DNA of 12,268 bases from M269 sp964625615 (GCA_964625615.1 CAZVDU010000125.1:1-12268), one strand, 5' to 3'; counted from the first letter of the stretch, positions 1 through 7,348 are shown. Program-made: numbers and translations. Notes: generated from the letters alone by a model not told the origin.

Positions 1-1
1 C

Positions 2-706
2 ACAGGTGATGTCGACAAACAAAACGACACCTCTCGCACAACAAGATCACATTCAGTCACAACACTAAGAGCACTGCATAACCAACTAGGTAATCAAGGA
101 TTTAGACAATGGTTACAGCAACAACAGGTTGACGCATCAACAAGATTAGGCTCCGATATGGAAGAAGAGCAAACTGTTAACGCTGTCGAGACTGACAAAG
201 CAGCTCAACAACAAGAAGTACCTAAAGAAGCAGAATCAATTAATAAGGAAACCACAAAGAACCTTGATGTACAGCGGCAAGGCATGCCAAAAGAGCAGGA
301 TAAAAAAGAGGCATTAAAGTCTCCTAAGTCGACTAAAAAAGAACCATCAGTTAATGACATGCAGCCTCCCCCGTTAACGGCTAAAAAAGAGGCTCATTCC
401 AGCTCTGACTTTCTTCCTTTGCTCAATGCTTTTTCCAATACGCTGCCGACGCCAAGTGCAAAATTGTGGCAACGATTGGAGCAAGATTACTTATCGCGTA
501 CGACCAAACAACAAACTCGGATAGTGCGTGCATTAGTTAAACAGGTGCAGCGCCTGCCAGCACCGCAAAAAACGTTGTTTTTTGAAGGAATCGAGCACGT
601 ATCGCACTGGCATGTAGTGCAAGCAGTACTCAACAAAGTCGCACCACAGACAGCCGTAGATACGATACCAGAGCCACCGCAACCTGCGCCACCAGACGAG
701 GATTGA
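2..706 (+). CDS. 5'-truncated LGNQ-motif protein, probable eCIS-core (DUF4157)-type partner of the nuclease
   Basis: The reading frame is open from base 2, so the true start lies left of the window. The first internal ATG (158) has no Shine-Dalgarno sequence and would cut off the most informative part. Bases 65-127 encode an amphipathic stretch, LRALHNQLGNQGFRQWLQ followed by Gln residues. It resembles the 'LQ..LGNQAVQRLL' element that I know from proteins carrying the DUF4157/eCIS core domain. After it comes a low-complexity linker rich in Lys, Glu and Gln (about bases 158-400). A compact, probably helical C-terminal domain follows (about 405-640; 'SDFLPLLNAF', 'LWQRLEQDYL', 'IVRALVKQVQ'), then a Pro-rich end. 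The DUF4157 metallopeptidase HExxH is not visible; it could lie upstream or be absent. The stop is five bases before the ATG of the large nuclease gene, so the two are almost certainly co-transcribed and may act together, for example in loading or as a chaperone. That role is inference. The coding call is firm; the family call is moderate. Confidence 0.7.
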   Translation, partial: TGDVDKQNDTSRTTRSHSVTTLRALHNQLGNQGFRQWLQQQQVDASTRLGSDMEEEQTVNAVETDKAAQQQEVPKEAESINKETTKNLDVQRQGMPKEQDKKEALKSPKSTKKEPSVNDMQPPPLTAKKEAHSSSDFLPLLNAFSNTLPTPSAKLWQRLEQDYLSRTTKQQTRIVRALVKQVQRLPAPQKTLFFEGIEHVSHWHVVQAVLNKVAPQTAVDTIPEPPQPAPPDED

Positions 707-711
707 GAGTC

Positions 712-3700
712 ATGCCCGAACCTGCTACCGCTTCAGCAAGCCGTGAGACATCCACCAGCTCTGCACCACAACAGAACAACACAACTACCGACCAAAGCGG
801 TGCGTCAGGTTCTGGCGTATCAAATTCTGCGTTTGCCCGTGCACTTGAAGATGGCGGTTATTTCCTGGATATCGGTCCCGGCCTGACTATTTCGCCAGAC
901 TTGTTAAGCGCCAGAGTCGACTTGTCACAAATGCGACAAGTACTACCGGGAGTCCAGTTAAAGCAATTAAGATATAACCGCCGTAATAAAACCGCCACCA
1001 TCATTGGCGACTTAAACATCCCTCACCTTCGTACACGCAATAGAGATTTACGGATAACAGTAAACGGGGAAGGCGAAACCACCTTAAACGCAACCTTAAT
1101 AAGTGATTTGCCCATATTCAAAAACAAGCGGCTGCAGGTCAGTTTGGATGAGCAACATAACTTATCAGCTACGTTAACCATTGAACCTACTGACTTAACA
1201 CCTAGGCGAGGCGCTGGAGATCTCAGCGTTACCGGTGGCGGTAGCTTTACCTTAGCCAATGGTAAATTAAGTGGCAATGTCGAGGCAGATTTGACCTATG
1301 ACAAGTTAGGTAGTGGTCATGTAAGTTTCAACTTCAGCCCCGAAGGAAGGGCTTCAGGAGATGGTAATTTTGATTTTGACACTGAGTTTCTGCAAGGCGC
1401 CAGCGCAGCCCTCGAAATTGATGAAGACGCTAACTTAAAAGCACAGGTAGATATTCCGGTCAGCGATATCGACACACCTATTAGTGGTCTGTCTGTCACG
1501 CAAGGCACTATTACCTTCACCATTGACAATAGCAAGCCAGGTGGCAGCATTAATGACTTAACATTGAATTATAATGGTTTAGGTGAAGCCGTCCTTAATG
1601 CTCGTATTCGTAACGGCAAATTCAGTGGTAATGGGCGTTTTAATGTCACCTTAGCTGAGTTGACCAATGTCAATGGCCGTTTGAATTTTCAACGCGGTGT
1701 TTTGACCGGCGATGTCACTATTCGCTCAACGCACTTCCCAAGCGCATTGAGAGTAGAAAGCGGCAGCATAACAGCCAGCTTGCGCGAATCCGGTGATATC
1801 GATTTTAGCGGAGAAGCGACCATTAATCTCGGCCCCGCGGGTACCGGTCAACTCAGCGCAAGCAAAGAGAACGATTTAATCAAAATCGGCGCTACCATTA
1901 CGCTTGAAAATATTCCGGGCTTACAAAGTGGCGAGTTTAGCGTTGAATTCACCAATCAAGGCGGCATTGAAGGTGAAGGAGAGATAGCCACCGACGACTC
2001 ATTAATTCCCGGGTTAACCGGCCGGGTGATGGTCAGCTATAGAGAAAACTTATGGTCAGGTGAAACCGAAATTACCTACACCAAGGATGATCCTGCCGTG
2101 AATGGCAGCGTTACGGTCGGCATTCGACAAACCGAAGAAGGCGTGTTGGTATTTTATGGCAGCGGTGAACTGACGGCTCAAATCATTCCTGGTGTTGAAG
2201 GTAATGCGACGGTTGTTATTGATGAAGAAGGTAAAGTTGTTCTCACTTTCGCTTTTACCCAAACCGAACCTTACGAGCTATTCCCTGAAAAGCGCCAAGA
2301 AAAAGAATTCGTCAATATCCGCCAAAATATTCCATTGTGGGCCGGGATCGTTGTTGCCGTCATTCGCATTCGTGCTGGTGCAAGAGCAGGCGTGGGGCCA
2401 GGACAAATCCGTAATTCTCGTATCGAAGGAGAATGGGAAGTCACTGGCGACCAACCACCTGATTTATCCGTTAGTACCGAGTTTTTTATGCCAGCCTTTG
2501 TTGAAGGTTATGTTGGTTTTGGTGCAGGTATCGGGGTGGATGTGGTGTTGGGTTCACTCACAGGTGGCATCGAAGCCATGGCCACAGCCGGCCTATATGG
2601 CGCAATATCAGTCGTCCCCGAATTGTCTTATGAAAATGGCGATTGGATGTTTGATGGCACAGCTACATTGGCCGCCGGTGCCCGACTAAAACTGAGCTTA
2701 AATGCGTGGGCAGAAGTCGAAGCGTTATGGAAAACAGTATGGGAGAGAACCTGGGAGTTAGCATCACATACCATGAGCATCGGCCCCGATTTGACACTAA
2801 CGGCTGGTGTATCGATGAACTTGAGTAACCCTAGTGTACCTGAAATCACCTATGGCGCCTCTGATGTAGATCATGCTGGTTTAATCGACTCTGCCATGCC
2901 CAAAGATGGGCCGCCCAGCGCTGGAACTCGCGAAGCGATTGAAAACCGTGCACAGTGGCAAGGCAAAACTCGTGAAGCAGGGCAAGGCGCCGACAGTGTG
3001 CCTCCCGAATTGGCCGGACAAGCTAACCAAGCTGAGACAGCACCGGCTGCTCCAGCTCGACCTGCACCACGCGCTAGACCGACAGGAGAACAAGCGGAGC
3101 AAGATCCAGCATCGAATAACCAACAAAGCGGTGGCAGGCCAGGCACAAATACAGCTCCTCGACCCTCGCGACCACGAAATAGAAATGAACGAGGAACTAA
3201 TCGTCAATCTGGTTCGAACAGAAGCGCAAGCGAGAATGCCAGTAGGCCTAACAATAGCACCACCAACAATCAAAGAACGCAGAATCAACGTCCAAACACC
3301 AATCAAAGCGCCCAGAATAGTGCACCAAGGCAAGGTGCCGTTTCCGACAATCAAGTGCTAGGCAGGGATCAGCCTCGTTACCCCAGATCTATCTCTTTGG
3401 ATACTTTAAGTGAGCCACCAGCCACTATGCCCAGGACCGCAGCACAACAACGCGAGGATTTAAACGCTGCTTCTAAAGTATTAGATTTAGCAACAGCAAA
3501 AAGTGAAGACTCAGAACAACTGGCTGGATACTTTGAGCGTATTCGCCGACGCTTCCAGCTAACACGCATTGGCTATGTAGAAGAAGGCGATGACACCGTC
3601 GTTGAAATATTGATCAACCCTAGCCTTAAGAAACATCGCAAGTCGATCAAAATGAAAGGAAGAGGGCTTAGTGGCGTTAAAACGCAGGTCACCTATCGTA

Positions 3701-4497
3701 CCGGCAAGATCCCTGGCTCTTCAGATACTGTTGGCCACAAAATGGAAGCGAAATACCTAGGCCCTGATCACCCTAAAGGCAGCGGACCAAAAGGCCAGGC
3801 AGATTTAATGGGGAGGTTAAGATCTAAAGGGAGATCAAGAAAGAAATTTGTTAGAGGCCACTTACTGAATGATAATGTGGGCGGACCTGGTGACGACAAA
3901 AACCTCTTTCCGATTACCGCTAAAGCCAATAATGACCATGAGCGTTTAGTTGAGAATAAGATAAAAACCTGGGTCAATCAGGGTTATTGGATGACCTACA
4001 CAGTGGCGGTCAAATATGAAGATTCTCGGTTAGTTAAAGGTGATATCCCCAAGAATTTTGTAACAGCTAAGTTTGTTTGCTCAGCCGCTATTTTAGATTT
4101 AGACCACAACAAAGTACGTAGCAACAGCATCGACGAAACCATTATATCTAAAGTTGGCTTTGCCGGTGATAAACGCAAAACCAAGCGAAATGAGCAGCCC
4201 GACTCAGATGATGATTTGCCTCAACTCAGAACAATAGATGAGTCAGCTCAGCTAAATGCTCAGCTCAGAAAAGAATTAACAAAGGCATTAGATAAGAAAA
4301 CGCTAAACCGTGTTAAGTCGGCACTAAACGGTGCAACGGGTATGACAAGCAGTAAGCTCAAGCTCTTGTTAAAAGCACGAACATTGTCAGAAAGTGACGT
4401 TCTAATTGGCCCTAATTTAAATGCCACTGAAAAGAAACAACTTATCGCCATTAATCGCATGGCCCAAACCTTGATTGGAAAGTTGAAAGCGTTGTAA
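712..4497 (+). CDS. Large toxin-like protein: beta-repeat shaft, disordered linker, C-terminal DNA/RNA non-specific endonuclease domain
   Basis: The protein has 1261 residues from ATG 712; GAGGA at 698-702 is well spaced for this start, while an in-frame TTG at 703 abuts that site. There is no signal peptide or lipobox. Residues 1-45 are Ser/Thr/Gln-rich and disordered. Residues about 50-515 are a long run of short beta strands with recurring 'G.L.G.....', 'G.FS..G.FNV' patterns. Residues about 520-720 are Gly/Ala-rich and include the aromatic element WKTVWERTWEL (673-683). Residues about 727-890 are a Pro/Gln/Asn/Ser/Arg linker. Residues about 960-1150 match the His-Asn endonuclease pattern: RGH at 1048-1050 (H1050 as general base), NLFPIT starting at N1064, then AN..H (N1073, H1076). 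A basic cluster (1154-1159) and a helical tail to 1261 follow. The predicted action is nucleic-acid cleavage after delivery. Architecture and absence of a Sec signal fit eCIS-type cargo; the delivery route is inference. Confidence 0.78.
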   Translation: MPEPATASASRETSTSSAPQQNNTTTDQSGASGSGVSNSAFARALEDGGYFLDIGPGLTISPDLLSARVDLSQMRQVLPGVQLKQLRYNRRNKTATIIGDLNIPHLRTRNRDLRITVNGEGETTLNATLISDLPIFKNKRLQVSLDEQHNLSATLTIEPTDLTPRRGAGDLSVTGGGSFTLANGKLSGNVEADLTYDKLGSGHVSFNFSPEGRASGDGNFDFDTEFLQGASAALEIDEDANLKAQVDIPVSDIDTPISGLSVTQGTITFTIDNSKPGGSINDLTLNYNGLGEAVLNARIRNGKFSGNGRFNVTLAELTNVNGRLNFQRGVLTGDVTIRSTHFPSALRVESGSITASLRESGDIDFSGEATINLGPAGTGQLSASKENDLIKIGATITLENIPGLQSGEFSVEFTNQGGIEGEGEIATDDSLIPGLTGRVMVSYRENLWSGETEITYTKDDPAVNGSVTVGIRQTEEGVLVFYGSGELTAQIIPGVEGNATVVIDEEGKVVLTFAFTQTEPYELFPEKRQEKEFVNIRQNIPLWAGIVVAVIRIRAGARAGVGPGQIRNSRIEGEWEVTGDQPPDLSVSTEFFMPAFVEGYVGFGAGIGVDVVLGSLTGGIEAMATAGLYGAISVVPELSYENGDWMFDGTATLAAGARLKLSLNAWAEVEALWKTVWERTWELASHTMSIGPDLTLTAGVSMNLSNPSVPEITYGASDVDHAGLIDSAMPKDGPPSAGTREAIENRAQWQGKTREAGQGADSVPPELAGQANQAETAPAAPARPAPRARPTGEQAEQDPASNNQQSGGRPGTNTAPRPSRPRNRNERGTNRQSGSNRSASENASRPNNSTTNNQRTQNQRPNTNQSAQNSAPRQGAVSDNQVLGRDQPRYPRSISLDTLSEPPATMPRTAAQQREDLNAASKVLDLATAKSEDSEQLAGYFERIRRRFQLTRIGYVEEGDDTVVEILINPSLKKHRKSIKMKGRGLSGVKTQVTYRTGKIPGSSDTVGHKMEAKYLGPDHPKGSGPKGQADLMGRLRSKGRSRKKFVRGHLLNDNVGGPGDDKNLFPITAKANNDHERLVENKIKTWVNQGYWMTYTVAVKYEDSRLVKGDIPKNFVTAKFVCSAAILDLDHNKVRSNSIDETIISKVGFAGDKRKTKRNEQPDSDDDLPQLRTIDESAQLNAQLRKELTKALDKKTLNRVKSALNGATGMTSSKLKLLLKARTLSESDVLIGPNLNATEKKQLIAINRMAQTLIGKLKAL

Positions 4498-4531
4498 CGC
4501 CAGCAACCCTTGAACTACCTTTGTAATCATT

Positions 4532-4574
4532 CATAGAGAAGCAGCCCCCAACTTTATTTAATCATTTCTCTATG
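4532..4574. repeat. Perfect 9-bp inverted repeat in the gap after the nuclease gene
   Basis: CATAGAGAA (4532-4540) and TTCTCTATG (4566-4574) are exact reverse complements separated by 25 bases. A following G.T pair could lengthen the stem to ten. No T-run follows, so it is a poor intrinsic terminator on the + strand. It lies 35 bases downstream of the nuclease stop and 58 bases upstream of the cyclase start. It could therefore be an mRNA 3'-end hairpin or an operator for the next gene. The pairing is read directly; the role is unknown. Confidence 0.4.
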
Positions 4575-4632
4575 CCAAATCACTGTTATCCTGAAGGCAT
4601 TTATACCCATCATTTACATGCAGGTAATATTT

Positions 4633-5556
4633 ATGAAGAAGCTGGTATCGATACTCATCTTAAGTGTTGGCTTGTTAAGTTGCGGACAACGCGAAGATAC
4701 ATTATGGGAGGTCTACGACAACACCTTTAAGTCGGCTAAATATATCGATTTAACGCACGCGTTTGAGCCTCAACAATCGGTATGGCCAGCTTTTGGTCAA
4801 GCGACTTTTGGCCCTGCAAAAGCGGGACGAGCAATCGAAGGCTACGTCGATGTCGGCGATGAGTTTACTTATGAGAAGCACGGTTTTGTTGCCTCAGCTT
4901 ACACCCTGCCTACGGATCAATACGGGACACAACTTGATCCACCGTCTCATTGGAATCCATTGGGTGCGACCATCAGTGATCTACCAGCGACTTATGCTAT
5001 TCGACCTTTAGTTGTTATCAGTATTGTGGACAAAGTCAAAGATGATCTGGGTTATCACTTACAGGTGGATGATATTCTCGCTTGGGAAGCCAAGCATGGT
5101 TCAATTCCAAAAGGCTCGGTTGTTATGGTGCGTTCGGATTGGTCTAAGAATTGGAAAGATGTTGAGCGATTCAATCAGAAACCTTTTCCAGGTGTTGGAC
5201 TAGAGGCTTTAAAATTCCTTCACCTTGAGCGTGAAATATTGTTCCATGGACACGAACCATTAGACACAGATACCACACCAACGTTGGAAGGTGAGTATTG
5301 GCTTATGCATAACAATTTTGCACAAGCTGAAGGTGTCGCAAATCTGGATAAGGTGCCTGAAAAAGGTGCTTTGATTGCCATTGGCTACGCAAAACCACAA
5401 GGTGGTAGTGGCGGCTATGCGCGATATATTGCGATAGCACCAGCCGATTGGAAACATGGTGTCAGTATTAATGAAATGCCAGGTGCGCCATTAGACACAC
5501 AAAGCTCACCGCTTGTGAGAGACCAATACGGTGTAATGCGTCCAAGTGCAGAGTAA
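4633..5556 (+). CDS. Lipoprotein of the cyclase / kynurenine formamidase-like hydrolase family
   Basis: The protein has 307 residues. I chose ATG 4633 over an in-frame ATG at 4618 because AGG at 4622-4624 is correctly spaced and the product then starts with a clean lipoprotein signal (MKKL..., LLSC lipobox, Cys17). Residue +2 is Gly, so outer-membrane sorting is likely. The mature part matches the cyclase family (metal-dependent hydrolases such as KynB and isatin hydrolase). It has the IDLTHAFEP opening (38-46), a QYGTQLDPPSH version of the HxGTHxDxPxH motif (96-106), and the late 'AEGVANLDKVPEKGALIA' and 'AKPQGGSGGYARYIAIAP' blocks. Two of the usual metal-binding histidines are Gln (Q96, Q100), while D102 and H106 are kept. 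Other Glu/His candidates are E221, H226 and E233. The substrate is unknown; hydrolysis of an amide, lactone or cyclic amide is possible. It appears monocistronic and unrelated in function to the upstream toxin pair. Confidence 0.85.
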   Translation: MKKLVSILILSVGLLSCGQREDTLWEVYDNTFKSAKYIDLTHAFEPQQSVWPAFGQATFGPAKAGRAIEGYVDVGDEFTYEKHGFVASAYTLPTDQYGTQLDPPSHWNPLGATISDLPATYAIRPLVVISIVDKVKDDLGYHLQVDDILAWEAKHGSIPKGSVVMVRSDWSKNWKDVERFNQKPFPGVGLEALKFLHLEREILFHGHEPLDTDTTPTLEGEYWLMHNNFAQAEGVANLDKVPEKGALIAIGYAKPQGGSGGYARYIAIAPADWKHGVSINEMPGAPLDTQSSPLVRDQYGVMRPSAE

Positions 5557-5593
5557 TTCAAAATAGCATTTTGTATTCGCTTACAAAGTCAAA

Positions 5594-5620
5594 TTGAAAC
5601 AGACTTATCCAAATGATAGT
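5594..5620 (+). promoter_or_regulatory. Weak candidate promoter for the Spo0M-family gene
   Basis: TTGAAA (5594-5599) and GATAGT (5615-5620) resemble sigma-70 -35 and -10 boxes with a short 15-base spacer. They sit 40-66 bases upstream of the ATG at 5660. The match is modest (about five and four of six positions) and could be chance in this AT-rich 103-base gap. Confidence 0.25.
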
Positions 5621-5659
5621 GTTTTGCCGACTTTAATCAGGCCCCAAAGGAATTAGACC

Positions 5660-6412
5660 ATGTTTAAAAAAATGCTAGCGAGTATCGGCATAGGCAAAGC
5701 TAAAGTAGACACTATTTTACTGGATGAACAGCTTCGTGCTGGCGATGTCTTCAATATCGAAATCATTGTTACAGGTGGCGATGTTGAACAAGAACTCAAT
5801 GCTATCGATATTGCGGTTATGGCGGCGGCCAAAACCGAGGCTGACTTAGGTGATAACGAGGTCGAGTACGATAAGAGTGTTGTACTTCAGCATTGGACAG
5901 AGCAACTCAATATGACAATTCAGCCCGGAGAGACAGTACGCAGCCAGTTTGAGCTGCAGCTTCATCCAGAAATACCGGCGACAAACCTGTTTGGCAATCG
6001 CATAGGGAAAGTCTGGCTACAAACAGGGCTTGATATTAAAAATGGCATTGATGGCTCAGACAAAGATCCACTGAATATCGTTCCATCTAATACTCAGTTA
6101 GCTGTGTTAGATCTCATTGAACAGAGTGGATATCGCCTGTTCAAAGCCGATATTGAAGCAGGTGGTGTCGCAGCGAGAGAGTTTAGGTCTCACTTACCTT
6201 GTTACCAAGAATACGAATTTAAGCCTGAATCACGTTCACTATTCGGCGCTAAGGAACTCGAAGTCACCTTTGTCGACAATGGCAACGAAACGGGTGTTCT
6301 TATAGAGATTGATCGGGCTTTCCTCGGTGATGGCTACAAAAGCATCTCTATTCCGAATCACTGTAATTCAGTTGCATCTGTCAGGCCTTATGTAGAACGA
6401 TTGCTATCGTAA
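5660..6412 (+). CDS. spo0M: Spo0M-family (sporulation-control protein-like) arrestin-fold protein
   Basis: This is a 250-residue cytoplasmic protein with no signal peptide or membrane segment. The start is fixed by AAAGGAA at 5646-5652, seven bases before the ATG. The N-terminus carries the family hallmark GIGKAKVDT (10-18), followed by 'LRAGDVFNIEIIVTGGDVEQ', which begins the first arrestin-like beta sandwich. The second half has the characteristic 'EYEFKP' and 'KELEVTFVDN' strands and ends with 'LIEIDRAFLG'. Length fits the family (about 250). In Bacillus, Spo0M affects entry into sporulation. In non-sporulating Gram-negatives the same family is common and its role is not established; links to cytoskeleton or cell division have been suggested. 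It appears to be a single gene between the cyclase and a strong hairpin. The symbol refers to the family only and does not imply sporulation. Confidence 0.88.
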   Translation: MFKKMLASIGIGKAKVDTILLDEQLRAGDVFNIEIIVTGGDVEQELNAIDIAVMAAAKTEADLGDNEVEYDKSVVLQHWTEQLNMTIQPGETVRSQFELQLHPEIPATNLFGNRIGKVWLQTGLDIKNGIDGSDKDPLNIVPSNTQLAVLDLIEQSGYRLFKADIEAGGVAAREFRSHLPCYQEYEFKPESRSLFGAKELEVTFVDNGNETGVLIEIDRAFLGDGYKSISIPNHCNSVASVRPYVERLLS

Positions 6413-6422
6413 TATTCATTCA

Positions 6423-6466
6423 AAAGCTTCACTTATTCCGTTCTACCTTAATAGGTGAGGCTTTCT
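6423..6466 (+). terminator. Intrinsic-type terminator after the Spo0M-family gene
   Basis: Bases 6423-6437 pair with 6450-6464 to form a 15-bp stem (two G.U pairs in RNA) around a 12-base loop, starting 11 bases after the stop codon. The T-tract is short (TTTCT), partly inside the stem, so termination strength is uncertain. It separates this gene from the following lipoprotein operon. Confidence 0.6.
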
Positions 6467-6491
6467 CCCGCAAAATCTCAGTTGGAAAAAC

Positions 6492-6577
6492 GTTATATTT
6501 ACTGTATAACAAAGCTAGAAATGGACTTCCGTTTTGTACATAAACTGTACTTACTCCTTGTATACATCACTGTAGTG
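6492..6577. promoter_or_regulatory. Cluster of short dyads with repeated ACTGTA core upstream of the three-lipoprotein operon
   Basis: Three adjacent elements occur in the 229-base leader. The first is GTTATA (6492-6497) paired with TATAAC (6505-6510) across seven bases. The second is GTACA (6536-6540) paired with TGTAC (6546-6550) across five bases. The third is TACA (6563-6566) paired with TGTA (6571-6574) across four bases. Each contains ACTGTA (6501, 6544 and 6569). They lie 65-150 bases upstream of the CsgG-like start, where an operator for a dimeric regulator would be expected. No regulator is identified and the match to known boxes is poor. The rest of the leader (6578-6641) is AT-rich and ends in AAGGA at 6631-6635. 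Confidence 0.35.
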
Positions 6578-6641
6578 CCATTCTCTATTTCACAATAAAA
6601 ATAATATTAAATTCAGACAGGAATTTGTTTAAGGAAAAGCG

Positions 6642-7334
6642 ATGATAAAGAGTCATTCAAAAACACAAAAAGCTACATTGCTGGCTATCGCTGCTGCTAT
6701 TAGTTTAGCAGGTTGCGCAGCAACAACCGCAACAACAACGTCACAAGTTATCGAACCCCCAACAGTTAACACATACAATACCAACTACACGGGTGAAAAA
6801 AGCAAGCTAGCCGTCGGTAAGTTTGTGAATCGCTCTAATTTTCAAAACGGGATTTTTTCATCAGGTCAAGACAGGTTAGGCAATCAAGCTAAAACAACCT
6901 TGATGAGTCACTTACAACAAACCAATAGGTTCAGTGTTCTTGATCGAGACAACTTACAAGCTTTAGAGAATGAAGCGAAACGCTCTGGCACAACACAAAG
7001 CATTGTAGGCGCGAAGTTTGTTATTACGGGCGATGTCACAGAGTTCGGCCGTAAAGCTGTGGGCGACAAGCAACTCTATGGTCTATTAGGTAAAGGCAAA
7101 TCACAAATTGCTTATGCCAAAGTCACGCTTAACGTGGTCGATGTGACAACCTCTGAAGTCGTTTATTCTGTGCAGGGTGCTGGAGAGTACAGCTTAACAG
7201 AGAGAGAGGTTCTCGGCACCGGAAGCACAGCCAGTTATGACGCTACGTTAAACGGTAAAGTATTAGACTTAGCAGTCAGAGAAGTTGTTAACAAGCTTGT
7301 CATAGGCATGGAGTCGGGTGCGTGGAAAATTTAG
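6642..7334 (+). CDS. CsgG/HfaB-family outer-membrane lipoprotein (non-curli context)
   Basis: The protein has 230 residues; the start is supported by AAGGA at 6631-6635. A lipoprotein signal ends in LAGC (Cys25). The mature region follows CsgG: 'KLAVGKFVNRS' (55-65), 'FSVLDRDNLQALENEAKRSG' (97-116), 'IVGAKFVITGDVTEFG' (121-136), 'AKVTLNVVDVTTSEVVYSV' (159-177) and a C-terminal helix. The two segments that form the transmembrane hairpins in E. coli CsgG (here about 133-160 and 170-205) are present at similar length, so it could form an oligomeric outer-membrane pore. It is shorter than E. coli CsgG (277). No CsgA, B, E or F gene is nearby. Instead it leads a tight operon with DUF4810 and DUF799 lipoproteins, a gene trio seen in many Proteobacteria. 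A shared envelope or secretion complex of unknown cargo is inferred. Confidence 0.9.
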   Translation: MIKSHSKTQKATLLAIAAAISLAGCAATTATTTSQVIEPPTVNTYNTNYTGEKSKLAVGKFVNRSNFQNGIFSSGQDRLGNQAKTTLMSHLQQTNRFSVLDRDNLQALENEAKRSGTTQSIVGAKFVITGDVTEFGRKAVGDKQLYGLLGKGKSQIAYAKVTLNVVDVTTSEVVYSVQGAGEYSLTEREVLGTGSTASYDATLNGKVLDLAVREVVNKLVIGMESGAWKI

Positions 7335-7348
7335 TAAAAGGAAGTCAT

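Noticed and set aside
158..160. ATG at 158 as the start of the left-edge gene
   Set aside because: No Shine-Dalgarno sequence precedes it and the same frame is open to base 2, with the LGNQ motif upstream.
703..711. TTG at 703 as start of the nuclease gene
   Set aside because: It overlaps the stop of the upstream gene and leaves no space after the GAGGA site; ATG 712 fits better.
2192..2689. A 165-codon open frame on the + strand inside the nuclease gene
   Set aside because: It is out of phase with a clearly coding beta-repeat/Gly-rich frame, has no ribosome site and its translation shows no recognisable domain.
2871..3361. Overlapping open frames on both strands in the linker region (about 90-157 codons)
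   Set aside because: The GC-richer, low-complexity linker codons leave few stops in other phases; the antisense translations are Cys/Ser/Arg-rich and not protein-like.
5559..5573. Small CAAAAT-AGC-ATTTTG hairpin after the cyclase gene as a terminator
   Set aside because: Only six AU-rich pairs with a three-base loop and no T-run; too weak to call.
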